Assembly: GCA_022432975.1 (NCBI GenBank)
Contig: CM039511.1
Span: 24,915,153 to 24,979,152 of the forward strand
DNA: 64,000 nucleotides
Source: Begonia masoniana
Taxonomy: Eukaryota; Streptophyta; Magnoliopsida; Cucurbitales; Begoniaceae
Direction: 5' to 3'
Under the pieces are notes generated by a model. The model searched no databases. It was not told the DNA's origin and saw only the letters and a list, made by a program, of their open reading frames with translations. The position numbers and the translations under genes are program-made. How positions within the stretch are numbered: the stretch's first letter is position 1; each line of letters begins with the position of its first letter. Below, one piece after another: positions 42,926 through 55,412 of this stretch.

Positions 42926-45900
42926 TCCCCCTTGGGTGGTTGAGGATTTGACCTCAAATCCGAATGCGTGTCATCTTTTTCCTCTTCCTCTTCTCCAAAG
43001 TAAGGAGATAGGTCTTGAACGTTAAAAGTAGCCGAAACTCTATATTCACCGGACAATACAAGTTTGTAGGCATTGTTATTGATCATTTCCACTATTTTGA
43101 ATGGACCATCCGCTCTAGGGAGAAGTTTGGATTTTTTTTGCTTGGGAAACCTTTCTTTCCTCAGATGGAGCCAAACTAGCTCCCCTTCCTTGAAGATGAT
43201 CTCTTTCCTTCCTCAGTTGGCATGTTTAGCATAAGTCTCATTCTTCTTTTGAATAGTCTTCTTAACCTTTTCATGTAAGGTCTTTACTTGCTCGGCCTTG
43301 CATGCTCCACTAGGATTTGTCAATTCTTTTGTGGGCAACATTAGGTTGAAACCATATACCACCTCAAAAAAAGTCATTTGTGTCAAATTGTGTACACTCC
43401 TATTGTATGTAAACTCAATGTAGGGGAGTTGAATGTCCCAATCAGATAGTCACTTGCCCACTATACTCCTCAATAAGGCTCCCAAGGTTCTATTTACCAT
43501 CTCGGTTTAACCATCGGTTTGGTGGTGAAATGATGTGTTAAATGGCAATTTAGTGCCCAATTTCCTCCAAAGCATTTTCGAAAATGAGCTCTAGAACTTG
43601 GTATCCCTATCCAAAACGATGGACTTTGGAATTCCATGCATGCAGACCACTTATTTGAAAAACAATTCAGCTATGTGGAACAAGCTATAAAATGAATCAT
43701 CTTTGAGAATCTATCCACTACTACCATGATCGAGTCCTTTGCGCTAATTGTGCGACGTAGTCCCAAAAAAAAATTCATACTAACTTCCACCCAAGGGTGG
43801 CTTGGAATTGGTAAGGGTAAGTAATGGCCTTGAGGTAGAACTTAACTCTTAGCCTTTTTCCAAACTATGCACTTCTCCAACACCTTATGCACATCGCTAA
43901 GTAAATGTGGCCAATAAAAGTGTTCATTGATCGTCTCAATGGTCTTCTTTTTCCCAAAATGGCTAGCTAAACCTCCTCCATGAGCTTCTTTTACTAACGA
44001 TTCACGGATTACTCGGCTTGGAATGCACAACCTCCCTCCCTTGAAAAGGCAACCATCCACTATACAATACCCCACTTTGGCGCTCTTCTTACACTTCTCA
44101 TACATTTGGCCAAAGTCTTAGTCTCCATTATAAGTTTCCTTGATTTATTTAAACCCAAAGAATTTAGTACTCATCTCGGTTAAGAGGTCGTACCTCCTAG
44201 AAAGGGTGTCGGTCAGTATATTAGCTTCCCCTTTCTTGTACTTGATGATTTAGGGATAGTGCTTAAGGAATTTCACCCATTTAGCAAGTTTCCTATTTAA
44301 TTTTCCTTGACTCTTGATATGTTTGAGGGTTTGGTGATTGGTATGAATAACGAACTCTTTGGGAAGTAATTAGTGTTTCCAATCTGCAAGAGCTCTAATG
44401 ACTGCTAAGAATTTTTTATCATAGGTTGAGTAGTTGAGAGTGGCTCCTTTGAGTTTCTCGCTATAATATGCAAGAGGTTTACCTTTTTGCATGAGTAATG
44501 CTCCAATCTCCACTCTGAACGCGTCACACTCCACCTCAAAGACCTTATTGAAATAAGGTAACATAAGAGTAAGGGCATGACAAAACTTTTCTTTAGTCAA
44601 CTCAAAACTTTGTTGACAAGATTGGGTCCAGTGAAAATCTTTTCTCTTTTTGGTACAATCGGTCATCAGAGCCATAATTGAGCTGAAATTATTAATGAAT
44701 CTTCTATAAAATGAGCCTAAACCGTGAAAACTTTTTACCTCCGATATCCCCTTTGGAACCAGCCATTCCTTAATGGCTTTGATCTTTGATTCATCTACTT
44801 CCATGCCTTTTTTTGTGATGATAAACCCAAATAAGTCTACTCTCTCTTGAACAAAAGATCACTTTTTAAGGTTTCCATAAAGTTTAGCATTTCTAAGAGT
44901 ATCAAAGAGGACTCTAAGATGCTCCAAATGCGATGTAAGATCCAAGCCATATACCAAGATATCATCAAAATAGACCACTATAAATTTTCCCAAGAATTCC
45001 TTGAAGACAAAATGAATAAGTCTCATAAAAGTACTAGGAGCATTCGAGAGGTAGAATGACACTACTAACCATTCAAATAGTCCATACTTGGTCTTGAAAG
45101 CCATCTTTCATTCATCTCCTTCTTTCATTCATCACATTGGAAAAGATTGAAGCACCACTAAGTTCATCCAACTTGTCTTTGAGCCTAGGAATGAGAAACC
45201 TATATTTGATTGTGATTTAGTTGATGGCTCAGCTATCCACACACATTCTCATAGTACCATATTTCTTTGGCACCAAAAGTGTTGGCACGACACATAAACT
45301 CATTAATTCTTGAATGTAACCCTTCTCAAGCAATTCTTGAACTTGCTTATGTAACTCCTTTACTTTTTTTGGATTCTTCCTATAGAAAGGGCGGTTTGGT
45401 AGTACAACCCCCGGTTGCAAATCACTTTGATACTCAATACCCCGAATGGGTGGTAACCCTTGTGGGAATTCCTTTGGAAATACATCTTGATATTGGTCCA
45501 AAAGTGCTCGGACCTCTATGAGAATTTCACCCAACCCTTTCATTCTCTCTCGGAACAACATTAGGATTATAGGACCCTCATTTAGAAGAGACTTCCCTAA
45601 CTCCTTCTTGGACATAAAAAAGGTGGACTTGGCCTTTCCCTCATTTCTCAACTCTTCATCTAGAGCCACTTGTTCAGGTTTGAGTGAAGCTAGTTTGATC
45701 AACTTCCCTCCAAACTTGAAAGAATAAAAATTTGAATATCCATCATGAGATACCCTCTTATAATATTGTCAAGGTCTTCCCAACAAAAGGTGGCTAGCAC
45801 TCATTGACACCATATCACAAAGAGCCTTGTCCTTGTATCCCCCAATAGAAAACTCTATGCTTACATGCTTGGAGACTTTGATATCTTCCTGATCATTCAA

Positions 45901-46340
45901 CCACCTTAATTTGTAGTGATTAGGATGTATGGTAGTTTCAAACCCTAGCTTGTCCACAAGATCACGAGAAGCAACATTGGTACAACTCCCTCCATCAATG
46001 ATGAAAGAGAAAAATTTCCCCTTGATCAAACAATGACTATGGAAGATGTTCTCCCTTTGACAATCATCATTGTTGGATTGTGTATTGAGGACTCTTCAGA
46101 TTACAATTAAGAGTGGTCATTCTTGAGCACGAAATACTTCTTCTTGCCCATCAATGCCTTCACTAACTTCTTCCACTACTTCATCTTCACTCACTACCTC
46201 GTTGGTTTCTTCTATAAGAATCATGACCAGCTTGTTGGGACATTGGGAAGCAATATGTCCCAATCCGAGGAACTTAAAACATTTAATCTCTCTTGCCCTA
46301 GGTCGAGTAGCATCTTCTACCACCTTCTTATATTCTACTC
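42835..46340 (-). pseudogene. CRM-like Ty3/gypsy pol remnant, minus strand
   Basis: Read from right to left: zinc knuckle with its second Cys lost (CFKFLGLGHIASQC, about 46270); protease at about 46005 (IIDGGSCTNVAS); RT start at about 45480 (YQDVFPKEFPQGLPP, KKYGTMRMCVD); RT core with YFDDILVYG (about 44955); RNase H at about 44550 ([15 protein letters not shown]); integrase zinc module at about 43980-43850; DDE core remnants ([16 protein letters not shown]); and a C-terminal module ending in NVQDLSPYF and [14 protein letters not shown]. Stops and frame changes are numerous. The type of RT and the acidic tail reading into the LTR fit CRM/Reina chromoviruses. Gag is missing because the sequence breaks off at about 46345. 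Confidence 0.88.
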
Positions 46341-46346
46341 CTTTTA

Positions 46347-47528
46347 CTCAGAGAGGATACAATTAAGATTGAAAGTAAAAATGACTTGGTTAATTCAACT
46401 AAGGAGGAAGGAGATGAATAAGGTGAAGTTATCTATGCACAAGAAGGCCGCCTCCTTATGGTCATCCGAATGACACTTATCGCTCAAGTTTGAGATGAAA
46501 CTTGCCAATATGAGAATTTTTTTCACAATCAATATTTGATAAAAAAAAGTGTGTACTTTAATAATTGATAGTGGTAGTTGTACCAATGTGGCATCTTTGA
46601 AATCGGTAGACAAATTGGGATTAGAATCTACTATGCACCTGAGACCATATAAATTGAGATGGTTTAATGATTGAGAAGCTATTAAGGTGTCTAAGCAAGC
46701 TCGCATAACTTTTTCCATTGGATGGTGTAATGATGAGGTACTATCTGATGTAGTGCCTATGAGTGCTAATCACCTATTGCTTGGGAGGACATGACAATTT
46801 GATCAGAGAACTACACACAATGGATAAAAAATTTTTATTCCTTCTTTATTTGGAGACGAGGTCATTAAATTGGCTTCTCTATGTCTGGATCAATTTGTTT
46901 TGAATTGCGAGGTTGAGAAGGGAAGGACAAAGAAGCACTACTCATGTCAAGTATGGCCTTGGATACACCTAATTCAATGGTGACAATTTTGAATTGGTCC
47001 ATACAAGAAGGAATGGAAGTATTTCCACGATCCCTAGCAAAGGTACCTTACTTTAATTATGTTGATTTGATAGACGTTATGAATATGGATCTTCCTAAAA
47101 AATTTCCCTTGAGTGAATTGAAGCTCTTTGATAAAGTCTATAGAAAGTTTTAGACATATGATGAAGTTAATCTTTGGGGCAACAAAACAACTTACTTTGT
47201 TAATGAAAAGATTGAAGCTAGAGGGCTATGAATAATAAATATTTTTTGTTTCCTCTTCTAAGGAGAGTTAAGCATATTTTGCTGGAAAAATGCACCAAGT
47301 GCTTCATAGGTAAAAAGATCGTTTGCACCTTCTTTGTTTGAATTTGTTCAAGTGGTTTCCAAACTTCCATTGAGATAAACCAGACTTGAACTTATTTTGG
47401 GAATGTCTAGAGCATCTAGAGGACAATCTAACTTGGAGATGTTGGTGCAATTATCAATGTTGGCATGGAGAAGTTGATTGGGGAGAAGCCTTGGATTTGA
47501 GGACAAATCCGCAATCACCCGGGGATGA
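46347..47528 (+). mobile_element. E8 copy A, internal region (truncated 5', RT to integrase absent)
   Basis: Matches 59895-61076 of copy B. It starts abruptly after the minus-strand element. A protease remnant lies at 46555-46800 (IIDSGSCTNVAS, then SANHLLLGR). A linker follows (ALDTPNSMVTIL, 46956 onward), then about 350 bp without motif, then the acidic pol tail DLRTNPQSPGDDDVSRG (47476-47535) that enters the LTR. No RT, RNase H or integrase lies between them. Confidence 0.8.
46555..46800 (+). pseudogene. E8 copy A protease remnant
   Basis: Retroviral-type aspartic protease fold region with DSGSCTNVAS in place of the usual D-S/T-G start, then KLRWFND, a stop, and SIGWCNDEVLSDVV. Nearly the same as copy B at 60100-60350, including the shared stop after WFND. 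Confidence 0.8.
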
Positions 47529-47813
47529 TGATGTGTCACGAGGAACTATCTCAAGATCACTAATCGGGGGGCTAACTAACCTTTTTGTTTCTCATTATTT
47601 TGCTGGTAAAAACCTTGTTGAAAATTTGGAAGAGGCTGCAAACTAGTTAGAAAGAGAGGCCTAAAGACATGCTTATTTGGGCACCCATGGATGAGGAGAA
47701 GAACCTGGGAGGCGCAATCATGTTGCCAGGATGGGTCGATTGTCCATCTTTTGTTGGTTTTAAGACTTATCTTTTGGCTCCATGTTGATATACTTTATTA
47801 TGTTATTAATTTT
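47529..47813 (+). mobile_element. E8 copy A 3' LTR, first part
   Basis: Starts TGATGTGTCACGAGG and matches 61077-61300 in copy B. It is split by E7 and continues at 54561. Confidence 0.85.
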
Positions 47814-49319
47814 TGGTATGCCAAGGAGGCCCAATTCTAGATCACAGTCCAAGGCCCATAAACTACTTAGCATTTTGACTAATGGAATTATTTTCTTTTC
47901 TTGGAGGAAGTTGATCTTGTTGGAGACTTTGCTTGGAGCACTTGGAAGAATTCATCTATTGGCCCATTGGAATTTGTCTTCCCGGCCCATGAATTGATGT
48001 ACTTTTTGTTTTTGAACTTATTTGGCATACTCGAGCCTTTTTATATGAATTATTTATATTTGCATCATGCATTAGATTGTGTGGTTAGGGTTAGATGTAT
48101 GATTGTGGATGATGGGTTGAAGACTTAGCCACCCAAGTAAAGGAGCCTTTCAACACTTATGAATTTTCTACTCAACAAATTAGACTCAAAGGAAGCCTTA
48201 ACCCAAAGGAGAGCCCAACATTAAGGTATGGATTTTGAAGGTACAAGTGTTAGTGTCAACATGGATCAAAGACTTGGTAAATTCTCATCCATTGGCTAAG
48301 TAATGGCTCGGATCAAATGTGGCTGGATTCTGGAGCGAGCGCGAGTAAGAAGGCTAGCATCAGGCAGGCACACGCAGAAGCAGGCAGCAGTGGGTAGGCG
48401 CGCGGGCAGCTTCATCAGGCGCCATTGAATGTCCGTGCACAGATTGCCAGCGTGTCCCAGGGTGGCGCACAACAAACTCAATAGTGCCACAGGATGTGCG
48501 CGTACGGACCGATCTCAACCATCAGCTAGGGCGCGCGCGGATAAACCATATGGACCGCTGATAGTGCGCGCTCAGCAGCAAACTAGACCACCCGATTGGT
48601 GCACTGGCAGCACTCCTCTACTCTTCCAAATGCCACACCCTAATCATCCATCCTAGGTTGCCTATTTAAGCGTTGCATTGGTGTGTGTAAAAGAACTTTT
48701 GGTCATTTTATGAGAATTATCCTTTTCCTAACCTATGTGTTAGAAGCCCCTTTTGAGTGTTCCTCGATTTCTATCGAGTGGAAAGGTCCTCCATTGTTCC
48801 CCTAGCCCTCGGGTTGCTAGGTGAACTCTTACTCATTCCCTTACCTTTACTCTCTCTAGAGTTTAAGGTTTGAGGAAGAAAACCTAGGCTTACGGTGGTC
48901 ATTTTCCTCTGAAAAAATGTGCACCCGAGAGCACAACGTAAGATAGCTCCCAGGTCCGCCAAGGTTATTGTCATTTCCATCACATTTGCACACACATTTT
49001 CACCTCTTATTTTCGACCATCACTCATCACACACTCACCTTTATTTTCTTGCATTTTTCTTCATCTCCATCTTCTCATTTCTTCACATTTTCACACACTC
49101 TATTCCACCTTCATCTTGTTCCATTTTCTTTTGCCTTTCACTCATTATCTTCCCTTTAATATTTGGCCATCACATACACACACTATCACTTTCATCTTAC
49201 TTACATTTTATTTCCATTTACTACTCTTATTTCTTGGCTTTGTGCAACACTTCTTCACCCGAGCACTTTGTCATCTTTTGTGGGTTATACACGGCCCTTT
49301 TCTAAGGGCCCCCGTGTCA
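47814..49319 (+). mobile_element. E7 5' LTR (1.5 kb)
   Basis: Starts TGGTATGCCAAGGAGG, with TGATATGCC in the 3' copy, and ends CCCCGTGTCA. TATTTAA at 48663-48669 is a probable TATA box. It pairs with 53039-54560. A GC-rich stretch at 48320-48560 differs between copies. The Pro-Arg-Arg-Pro-Asn-Ser frame at its start continues the pol tail. Confidence 0.92.
48663..48669 (+). promoter_or_regulatory. E7 LTR TATA box
   Basis: CTATTTAAGC, conserved in the 3' LTR at 53903-53909, followed by GTGTGTGTAAAAGAAC. Confidence 0.55.
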
Positions 49320-49321
49320 AG

Positions 49322-49333
49322 TGGTATCAGAGC
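49322..49333 (+). promoter_or_regulatory. E7 primer-binding site
   Basis: TGGTATCAGAGC, perfect Met type, 2 bp after the LTR end. Confidence 0.92.
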
Positions 49334-50417
49334 TCAAGGATGCTTCCCAAGAGCATTTTGTTGCATTTGGCTCGGCCATGGCACCATGGGTTTTCGAGTC
49401 CAAAACTTTAGCACAAAACCAGTGGATAGCTGCTCATTTTTATCATCTTTTGGTTCTGTTTTTATGATGATCTTTAGCTATGATTAATATGTTATTTTCA
49501 GCTTATCTTATGTTCATTTGATAGTCTAAATCATTAACTTAAAATCGAATTACATGGTTGCATGAACTCGGCTAAGGTGAGCATCTATTCCATCCTTGTT
49601 GTTCTCGGTTTTTCTTGCTATTTAGCTTCGGGTTTTGCATGGTTTTGGCCTTGGTTTTTCTAACATTATAATGTTATGTTTTACCCCATGTTTGCATCTA
49701 AAATATATAGCAACTTATTACCAAAAATCTGCTCTTATTGGTGCATAGAGAAATCGGCCAAGTGACTTATATCAAACCGGTTTATGTTTGTTGTTACTTC
49801 TCGGTTTTTTAGTATTTTCATGCTCAGATTTCACATCATTTTGTTAATTGTTTGCACTTAGATTTATTTTGTTAATCATCTATTATATGATAACATTTGA
49901 GCACACAAAATTGGTTAGCAAGATAATAGCAAAGTTGAAATTAAAATCGGCCATATTGATCATTGCATTACTTAAAAATTCTGCTCTATTTAAATAAAAT
50001 TTCAGCATGTTAACCTTGATCAAACTTGTGTTTTAATCATATTCCTTGCTGTTTTTGGAGATATTAAGTTTGCATGAATATTATCTTAAGTGAATCTAGC
50101 TTAAAGTTGATAAATTTTTGAAGTTTGGTTGCAATTGTGGTATTAAAACATTTATTGAAAATCCAATTTCTAGAGTAGTTTACTAAATGTTTGTTGAAAT
50201 TCCTAAGTTGTTTTTATGACTTCAAAATCTAAATACTAAGTGTTGAGCATGTTGTCTTTTGGATATTGTCTTAGTTAGGGATCATTCCTTAGCGCTTAAA
50301 ATTCATCTAAGACACTAACTAGATAATCACCTCACTAATTTAAGAGGAAACAACTTAGACAAGAATTAAAATTTAAAATTTGGTGAATTTACAATTTGAA
50401 TTTAAATTAAATACCTC
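49334..50417 (+). mobile_element. E7 leader, non-coding
   Basis: About 1.1 kb of AT-rich sequence with no frame and no repeat that I can identify, between the primer site and gag. Confidence 0.7.
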
Positions 50418-52287
50418 ATGACTAATAGAAGTGGATTGCACAGACACACAACACCAACAAGAACCTAACCGGGTTAGGGACACTCCCCCTCCCGAACATA
50501 CACGACACGAGGGTGAATCTAGCATGCAAGGTGGCATGCAAAGTCAAATCAATGCGTTAATGGGCTTGGTTGGTACCCTCACCTAACAAATCAAGGACGT
50601 TTCCCTTGAGATTACCCAATTTAGAGAACACATGACAAACCATCCCCAAAGAGAATCCCATGAACGAGATCCTTCACGAGAGACCTCCTCTAGGATTATA
50701 CCCGAACATCCTAGACATTGAACCCCTATTCAACAACCCTTAGAGGAAGAAGAATGGGTCGGGCCCCAAAGAAGGAGACACCGTTATTATGACTCGGAGG
50801 ATGAAAATTGGGTGGGAGATGATGAAGAGCAATATCGCTCGAATCGTCGTAGGGACAACAATGACCTCCGTAACGTTAAGATTACAATTCCCCTTTTCAA
50901 TTGAACGTGTGACAGACACACCTTTTTGGATTGGGTTGATAAGGTCGAGAGAGTTTTTGATTGTTACGATTACTCCGAGGGAGTAAAAATCCAACTTACC
51001 TCCTTAGAACTCACGGGCCACGCTGCACTATGGTGGTCCAACCTTAGAGCCCAAAGAATGCGATCCATAGGATACCCCATCTCCACATGGAACTCCATGA
51101 AAGAATTAATTCATAAGATGTTCATCCCCTGGCACTACCGACATGAGCTTTTCCACCAATTCCATAACCTTAAACAAGATAACCTCACCGTTGATAAATA
51201 CCTTACGGAATTTGAGACACTCAATATGTGCTGTGCTATTGAGGAACCTAAAGAACAACACATCGCGAGGTTTATTCGTAGACTAAATCGCGATATAGGT
51301 GATGCGGTGGAAATGCAATAACTTGAAGCCACGGACATGGTCATTTAGTTATCCCTCACGGTGGAGAGACAATTGAAGTGAAAACGTAAAAACAATTTTC
51401 CTACCAAGTTTCCACCAAGAAATTTTAACCATGACAAATCTACCCAAAATAATGATGACAAGAGGCCATTTAATCGTAATTGGCCCCCGAAAGGACCAAA
51501 CACCACTCACAATCCCCCACCAACAAACAAAGCCCAAGAAAACCAACCTAAAGGACCAAGAGCACGAGATGTCCAATGCTTTAAATGTCTAGGAAATTGA
51601 CATTATGCTAACAAATGATCTAACCATCGTGTGATGGTCATCAAGGAATCAACTGGTGAATGAGAGAGTGAAAATGATGAAGGACAGTATAACAAAGTCG
51701 AAGATGAAGAGTTAATAGAGGAGAGTGATCAAGAAGCCGATGATTGTACGGCTCAAGAAGGACCTCTACTATTAGTCATAAGGCGCGCCTTGGTATCTAA
51801 GACTATGGAGGAAGATTGTCAACGAGAAAATATCTTCCAAAGTCATTGTGCAGTCAAAGACAAGGTTTGCTCCTTAATTATTGATGGAGGCAGTTGTATT
51901 AATGCCGCTTCACAAGACATGGTCGGTAAGTTAGGGTTGGAAACCATTAATCACCCTAAGCCTTACAAGTTGAGTTGGTTGGATGATAGAACTGATATTA
52001 AGGTAACCGAGCAAGTAATCGTAGACTTCACCATTGGTAAGTATAAAGACTCGATTCTTTGTGACGTTGTCCCAATGAATGCCAGTCACATTCTACTAGG
52101 AAGACCATGGCATTACGACTGGAAGGTGAGTCATGATGGGTTCCTTAACCACTATACCTTAAAATTTGGTGGTAGGACAATCAATTTGTTACCCATGACT
52201 CCCAAACAAGTGGCTTGTGATAATGCCGTGCGTAAGGAAGGAAAAATCAAGAAGAATCTTTTCTTATCTAAGTGTGGGTTAAGATAA
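50418..52287 (+). pseudogene. E7 gag-protease remnant
   Basis: ATG 50418 (MTNRSG...) is followed by several stops. From 50926 the frame is well kept: gag domain with FLDWVDKVERVFDCYDY, HAALWWSNLRAQR and YLTEFETLNMCC (50926-51318). A stop at 51319, a Pro/Asn-rich linker and a knuckle CFKCLGN, broken by stops, follow near 51580. The protease domain (51790-52287) has LIIDGGSCINAASQD and MNASHILLGRPW. Gag and protease share one frame. The DGG start (not D-T/S-G) is typical of this CRM/Reina-like group. A stop lies at 52285. Confidence 0.88.
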
Positions 52288-52862
52288 AGACAAGACCAAA
52301 AACACTCTCAATCGAGTGGTATCAAGTGGCATCTTAATCCCCTCTATGACGAAGAGATACCTTATCATTTGGGAGAAGAGTCAACATGGCATCACGAGAA
52401 GAAGGAATTAAGTGAAGAGTGTATTTTTGAGATTTGCAATATGATTATTAGACCATCTCACTCCTTCCCACATATTAAAAAGATCCACATTCCTTCGTAC
52501 CCAATTATGAAGAAATTAGCCGTTTGCCTTGAATCTACATATTGCACTACTTTATTCCTTATTAGAGATAGGCAAAAGAAAAGGAATTTTACACCCTTTG
52601 TGCTCAACGAATGCCCAAGTTTATGATTGGGTGAATTATCAAAACAATTATACCCACCATGTGATTACCATAAATTCTACCATCGAACTAGGGACAAGGT
52701 TCAATTGAATGGAAAGCTTGCATTTGTGGTTTTAAGGATAAACCGATTAATTCTTTGGTCGAAAGAGTATAATGGAGACCTAATATTGCTACATGCAGAA
52801 TTCGGCTACTTTGGAAACTTTCATTCCATCACTGAGCAATCGTCCTCCAAAGTAGCTCATTA
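52288..52862 (+). pseudogene. E7 unrecognised domain after protease
   Basis: In the same frame as gag-protease, about 190 codons with one internal TGA (52624-52626). It begins near the stop at 52285 and includes HLGEESTWHHEKKELSEE, FPHIKKIHIPSYPIMKK and LILLHAEFGYFGNFH. It occupies the place of RT but has no RT, RNase H or integrase motif, and I do not recognise a family. It may be a captured host segment, or pol sequence changed past recognition. Confidence 0.5.
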
Positions 52863-52952
52863 ATTCAATCATACCACCTTCACCAAAGAAATTTTTAGTA
52901 AAACCACCCAACCACCAAAATACCCTTATCATCCATCCCTAGTGCCCAAATT

Positions 52953-53222
52953 TTGATTCCTCTCGTTGGTAATGAAACTCGTGAAGAGGTGGCTAAATCA
53001 TTGGATTTGAGGTCAAATTCTCAGCCATTCGGAGAGGATGATATGCCAAGGAGGCCCAATTCTAGATCACAGTCCAAGGCCCATAAACTACTTAGCATTT
53101 TAACTAATGGAATTATTTTCTTTTCTTGCAGGAAGTTGATCTTGTTGGAGACTTCGCTTGGAGCGCTTGGAAGGATTCATCTATTGGCTCATGGGAATTC
53201 GTCTTCTCGGCTTATGAATTGA
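52953..53222 (+). pseudogene. E7 pol C-terminal tail reading into the 3' LTR
   Basis: LDLRSNSQPFGEDDMPRRP continues across the LTR start at 53039 for about 60 codons (RSQSKAHKLLS...) and stops at 53222. The same LTR-encoded peptide is present at the 5' LTR start (47817-47997), where there is no upstream pol. Tails of this sort that overlap the LTR are known in CRM elements. Confidence 0.7.
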
Positions 53223-54560
53223 TGTACCTTTGTTTTTGAACTTATTTGGCATACTCGAGCCTTTTTGTATGAATTATTTATATTTGCATCATGCATTAGA
53301 TTGTGTGGTTAGGGTTAGATGTATGATTGTAGATGATGGGTTGAAGACTTGGCCACCCTAAAGGAGCCTTTCAACACTTATGAATTTTCTACTCAACAAA
53401 TTAGACTCAAAGGAAGCCTTAACCCAAAGGAGAGCCCAACATTAAGGTATGGATTTTGTGTCAACATGGATCAAAGACTTGGTAAATTCTCATCCATTGG
53501 CTAAGGATTCTGGCGCGAGTGCGAGTAGGAAGGCTAGCATCAGGCAGGCGCAGGCAGCAGCGGGTAGGTGCGCGGGCAGCTTCATCAGGCGTCATTGGAT
53601 GCACGCGCACATATCGCCAGCGTGTCCCCGAGTGGTGCGCAACGAACTCACCAGAGCCACAGGATGAGCGCGTATGGACCGATCTCAACCATCAGCTAGG
53701 GCGCGTGCAGATAAGCGAACTGGACCGTTGATAGCGCACGCTCAATAGCAACCTAGACCACCTGATTGGCGCATTGGCAGCACTCCTCCAATCAGCTGCG
53801 CGCGCACGGCTTTACTCCTCTTGGCCATTGATCACCTCCTCATCCAATGGCTCACATCCACTCTTCCAAATGCCAAACCCTAATCATCCACCCTAGGTTG
53901 TCTATTTAAGCATTGCAATGGTGTGTGTAAAAGAACTTTTGGACATTTTATGAGAATTATCCTTTTCCTAACCTAAGTGTTAGAAGCCCCTTTTGGGTGT
54001 TCCTCGATTTCTATCGAGTGGAGAGGTCCTCCATTGTTCCCCTAGCCCTCGGGTTGCTAGGTGAACTCTTACTTATTCCCTCACCTTTACTCTCTCTAGA
54101 GGTTAAGGTTTGAGGAAGAAAACCTAGGCCTACGGTGGTCGTTTTTCTCCGGAAAAACGTGCACCCCAGAGCACAACGTAAGATTGCTCCCGGGTCCGCC
54201 AAGGGTATTGTCATTTCCAGTACATTTGCACACACATTTTCACCTCTTATTTTCAGCCATCACTCATCACACAATCACCTTTATTTTCTTGCATTTTTCT
54301 TCATCTCCATCTTCTCATTTCTTCACGTTTTCACACACTCTATTTCACCTTTATCTTGTTCCATTTTCTTTTGCCTTTCACTTATTATCTTCCCTTTAAT
54401 AATCGGCCATCACATACACACACTATCACCTTCATCTTACTTACATTTTATTTCCATTTATTACTCTTACTTCTTGGCTTTGTGCAACACTTCTTCACCC
54501 GAGCACTTTGTCATCTTTTGTGGGTTATACACGGTCTTTTTTCTAAGGGCCCCTGTGTCA
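53039..54560 (+). mobile_element. E7 3' LTR (1.52 kb)
   Basis: TGATATGCCAAGG...CCCTGTGTCA. It has about 75 bp (near 53785-53860) that the 5' LTR lacks. After it, the E8 copy A LTR resumes (CTTATTGGACTTAAACC), matching the uninterrupted site at 61292. A perfect target duplication is not visible (ATTTT versus TATTT). Confidence 0.92.
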
Positions 54561-55412
54561 TATTTCTTATTGGACTTAAACCATTTTTAATTCATGTTGG
54601 ACCTTTAATTGTAAGCTTCACTCGGTTTAGCCTAGTGGCAGTGGGCTTGATGTTGTTGTTGCTTGTAATTGGTTGTCTAAGAACCTTAATTTTCTTGTAA
54701 AGTATATAAGCTTCTCTTAGGGTTCTTTTCCGCCACTTTATAACAAATTATCACCTTAATTTGGAATTGAAATACTTTCCTTTTCAAAGCACACATCCTT
54801 TTTAGTGGTTTCATTTAACTAGTTTGTGTGCAAACAAGTGGTGTTTGACATTCGTGACCTTAATCAAGGACTCCTATTAGTGTCACATTCTCATTGCTTT
54901 CCTTAAGTAGTGATTTTTTTAGCAAAGTGGCATCCTAACCGAATTGGAGAGTTTTCTAGCAAAAGGTGGCCAAAGTAGTGAAAAGGCACCAATTTCACCT
55001 TTTAGGACCAACTTGGATTCATCCAATCACAACTTTCTTTCCATAGTGATTTTGACTACGATTATTGGAGGGTGTGATCTTCACTTACAGAGAGAGTTGT
55101 TATCCAAAATTCGTGAAAAGAGCATCTATATTGACTGAGATATCACTTTCCCAAGGGAACCCTAATCCTAGGCTTAATGGTGTGATTTCATCTCCAACCA
55201 TCTCTGTCATTTTTACAATATCTCCCTATTTCCATGGCTTTTGCCCAAAATATTTGGTGGTTTTGCTTATTGACATCTTGGAGCTGCTACTGTCCAAATT
55301 TCATGAGGAAATGAGTTATTTTGACTAAGACATAGCATTTCAAAAGTCAACCTCAAAATCTGCCAAGAAATCCATGTTACAATTTGAGTTACCAAACTCT
55401 CCATTTTCGTAC
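54561..55412 (+). mobile_element. E8 copy A 3' LTR, second part
   Basis: Continues 47529-47813. TATATAA at 54703-54709 is a probable TATA box, followed by GCTTCTCTTAGGGTTC. Ends CCATTTTCGTAC, slightly shorter than copy B. Confidence 0.85.

Noticed and set aside
48919..49305. His/Ser/Phe-rich frames in the E7 LTR, also at 54135-54590
   Set aside because: CT-rich R-U5 sequence gives long low-complexity frames; they occur in both LTRs with no domain.
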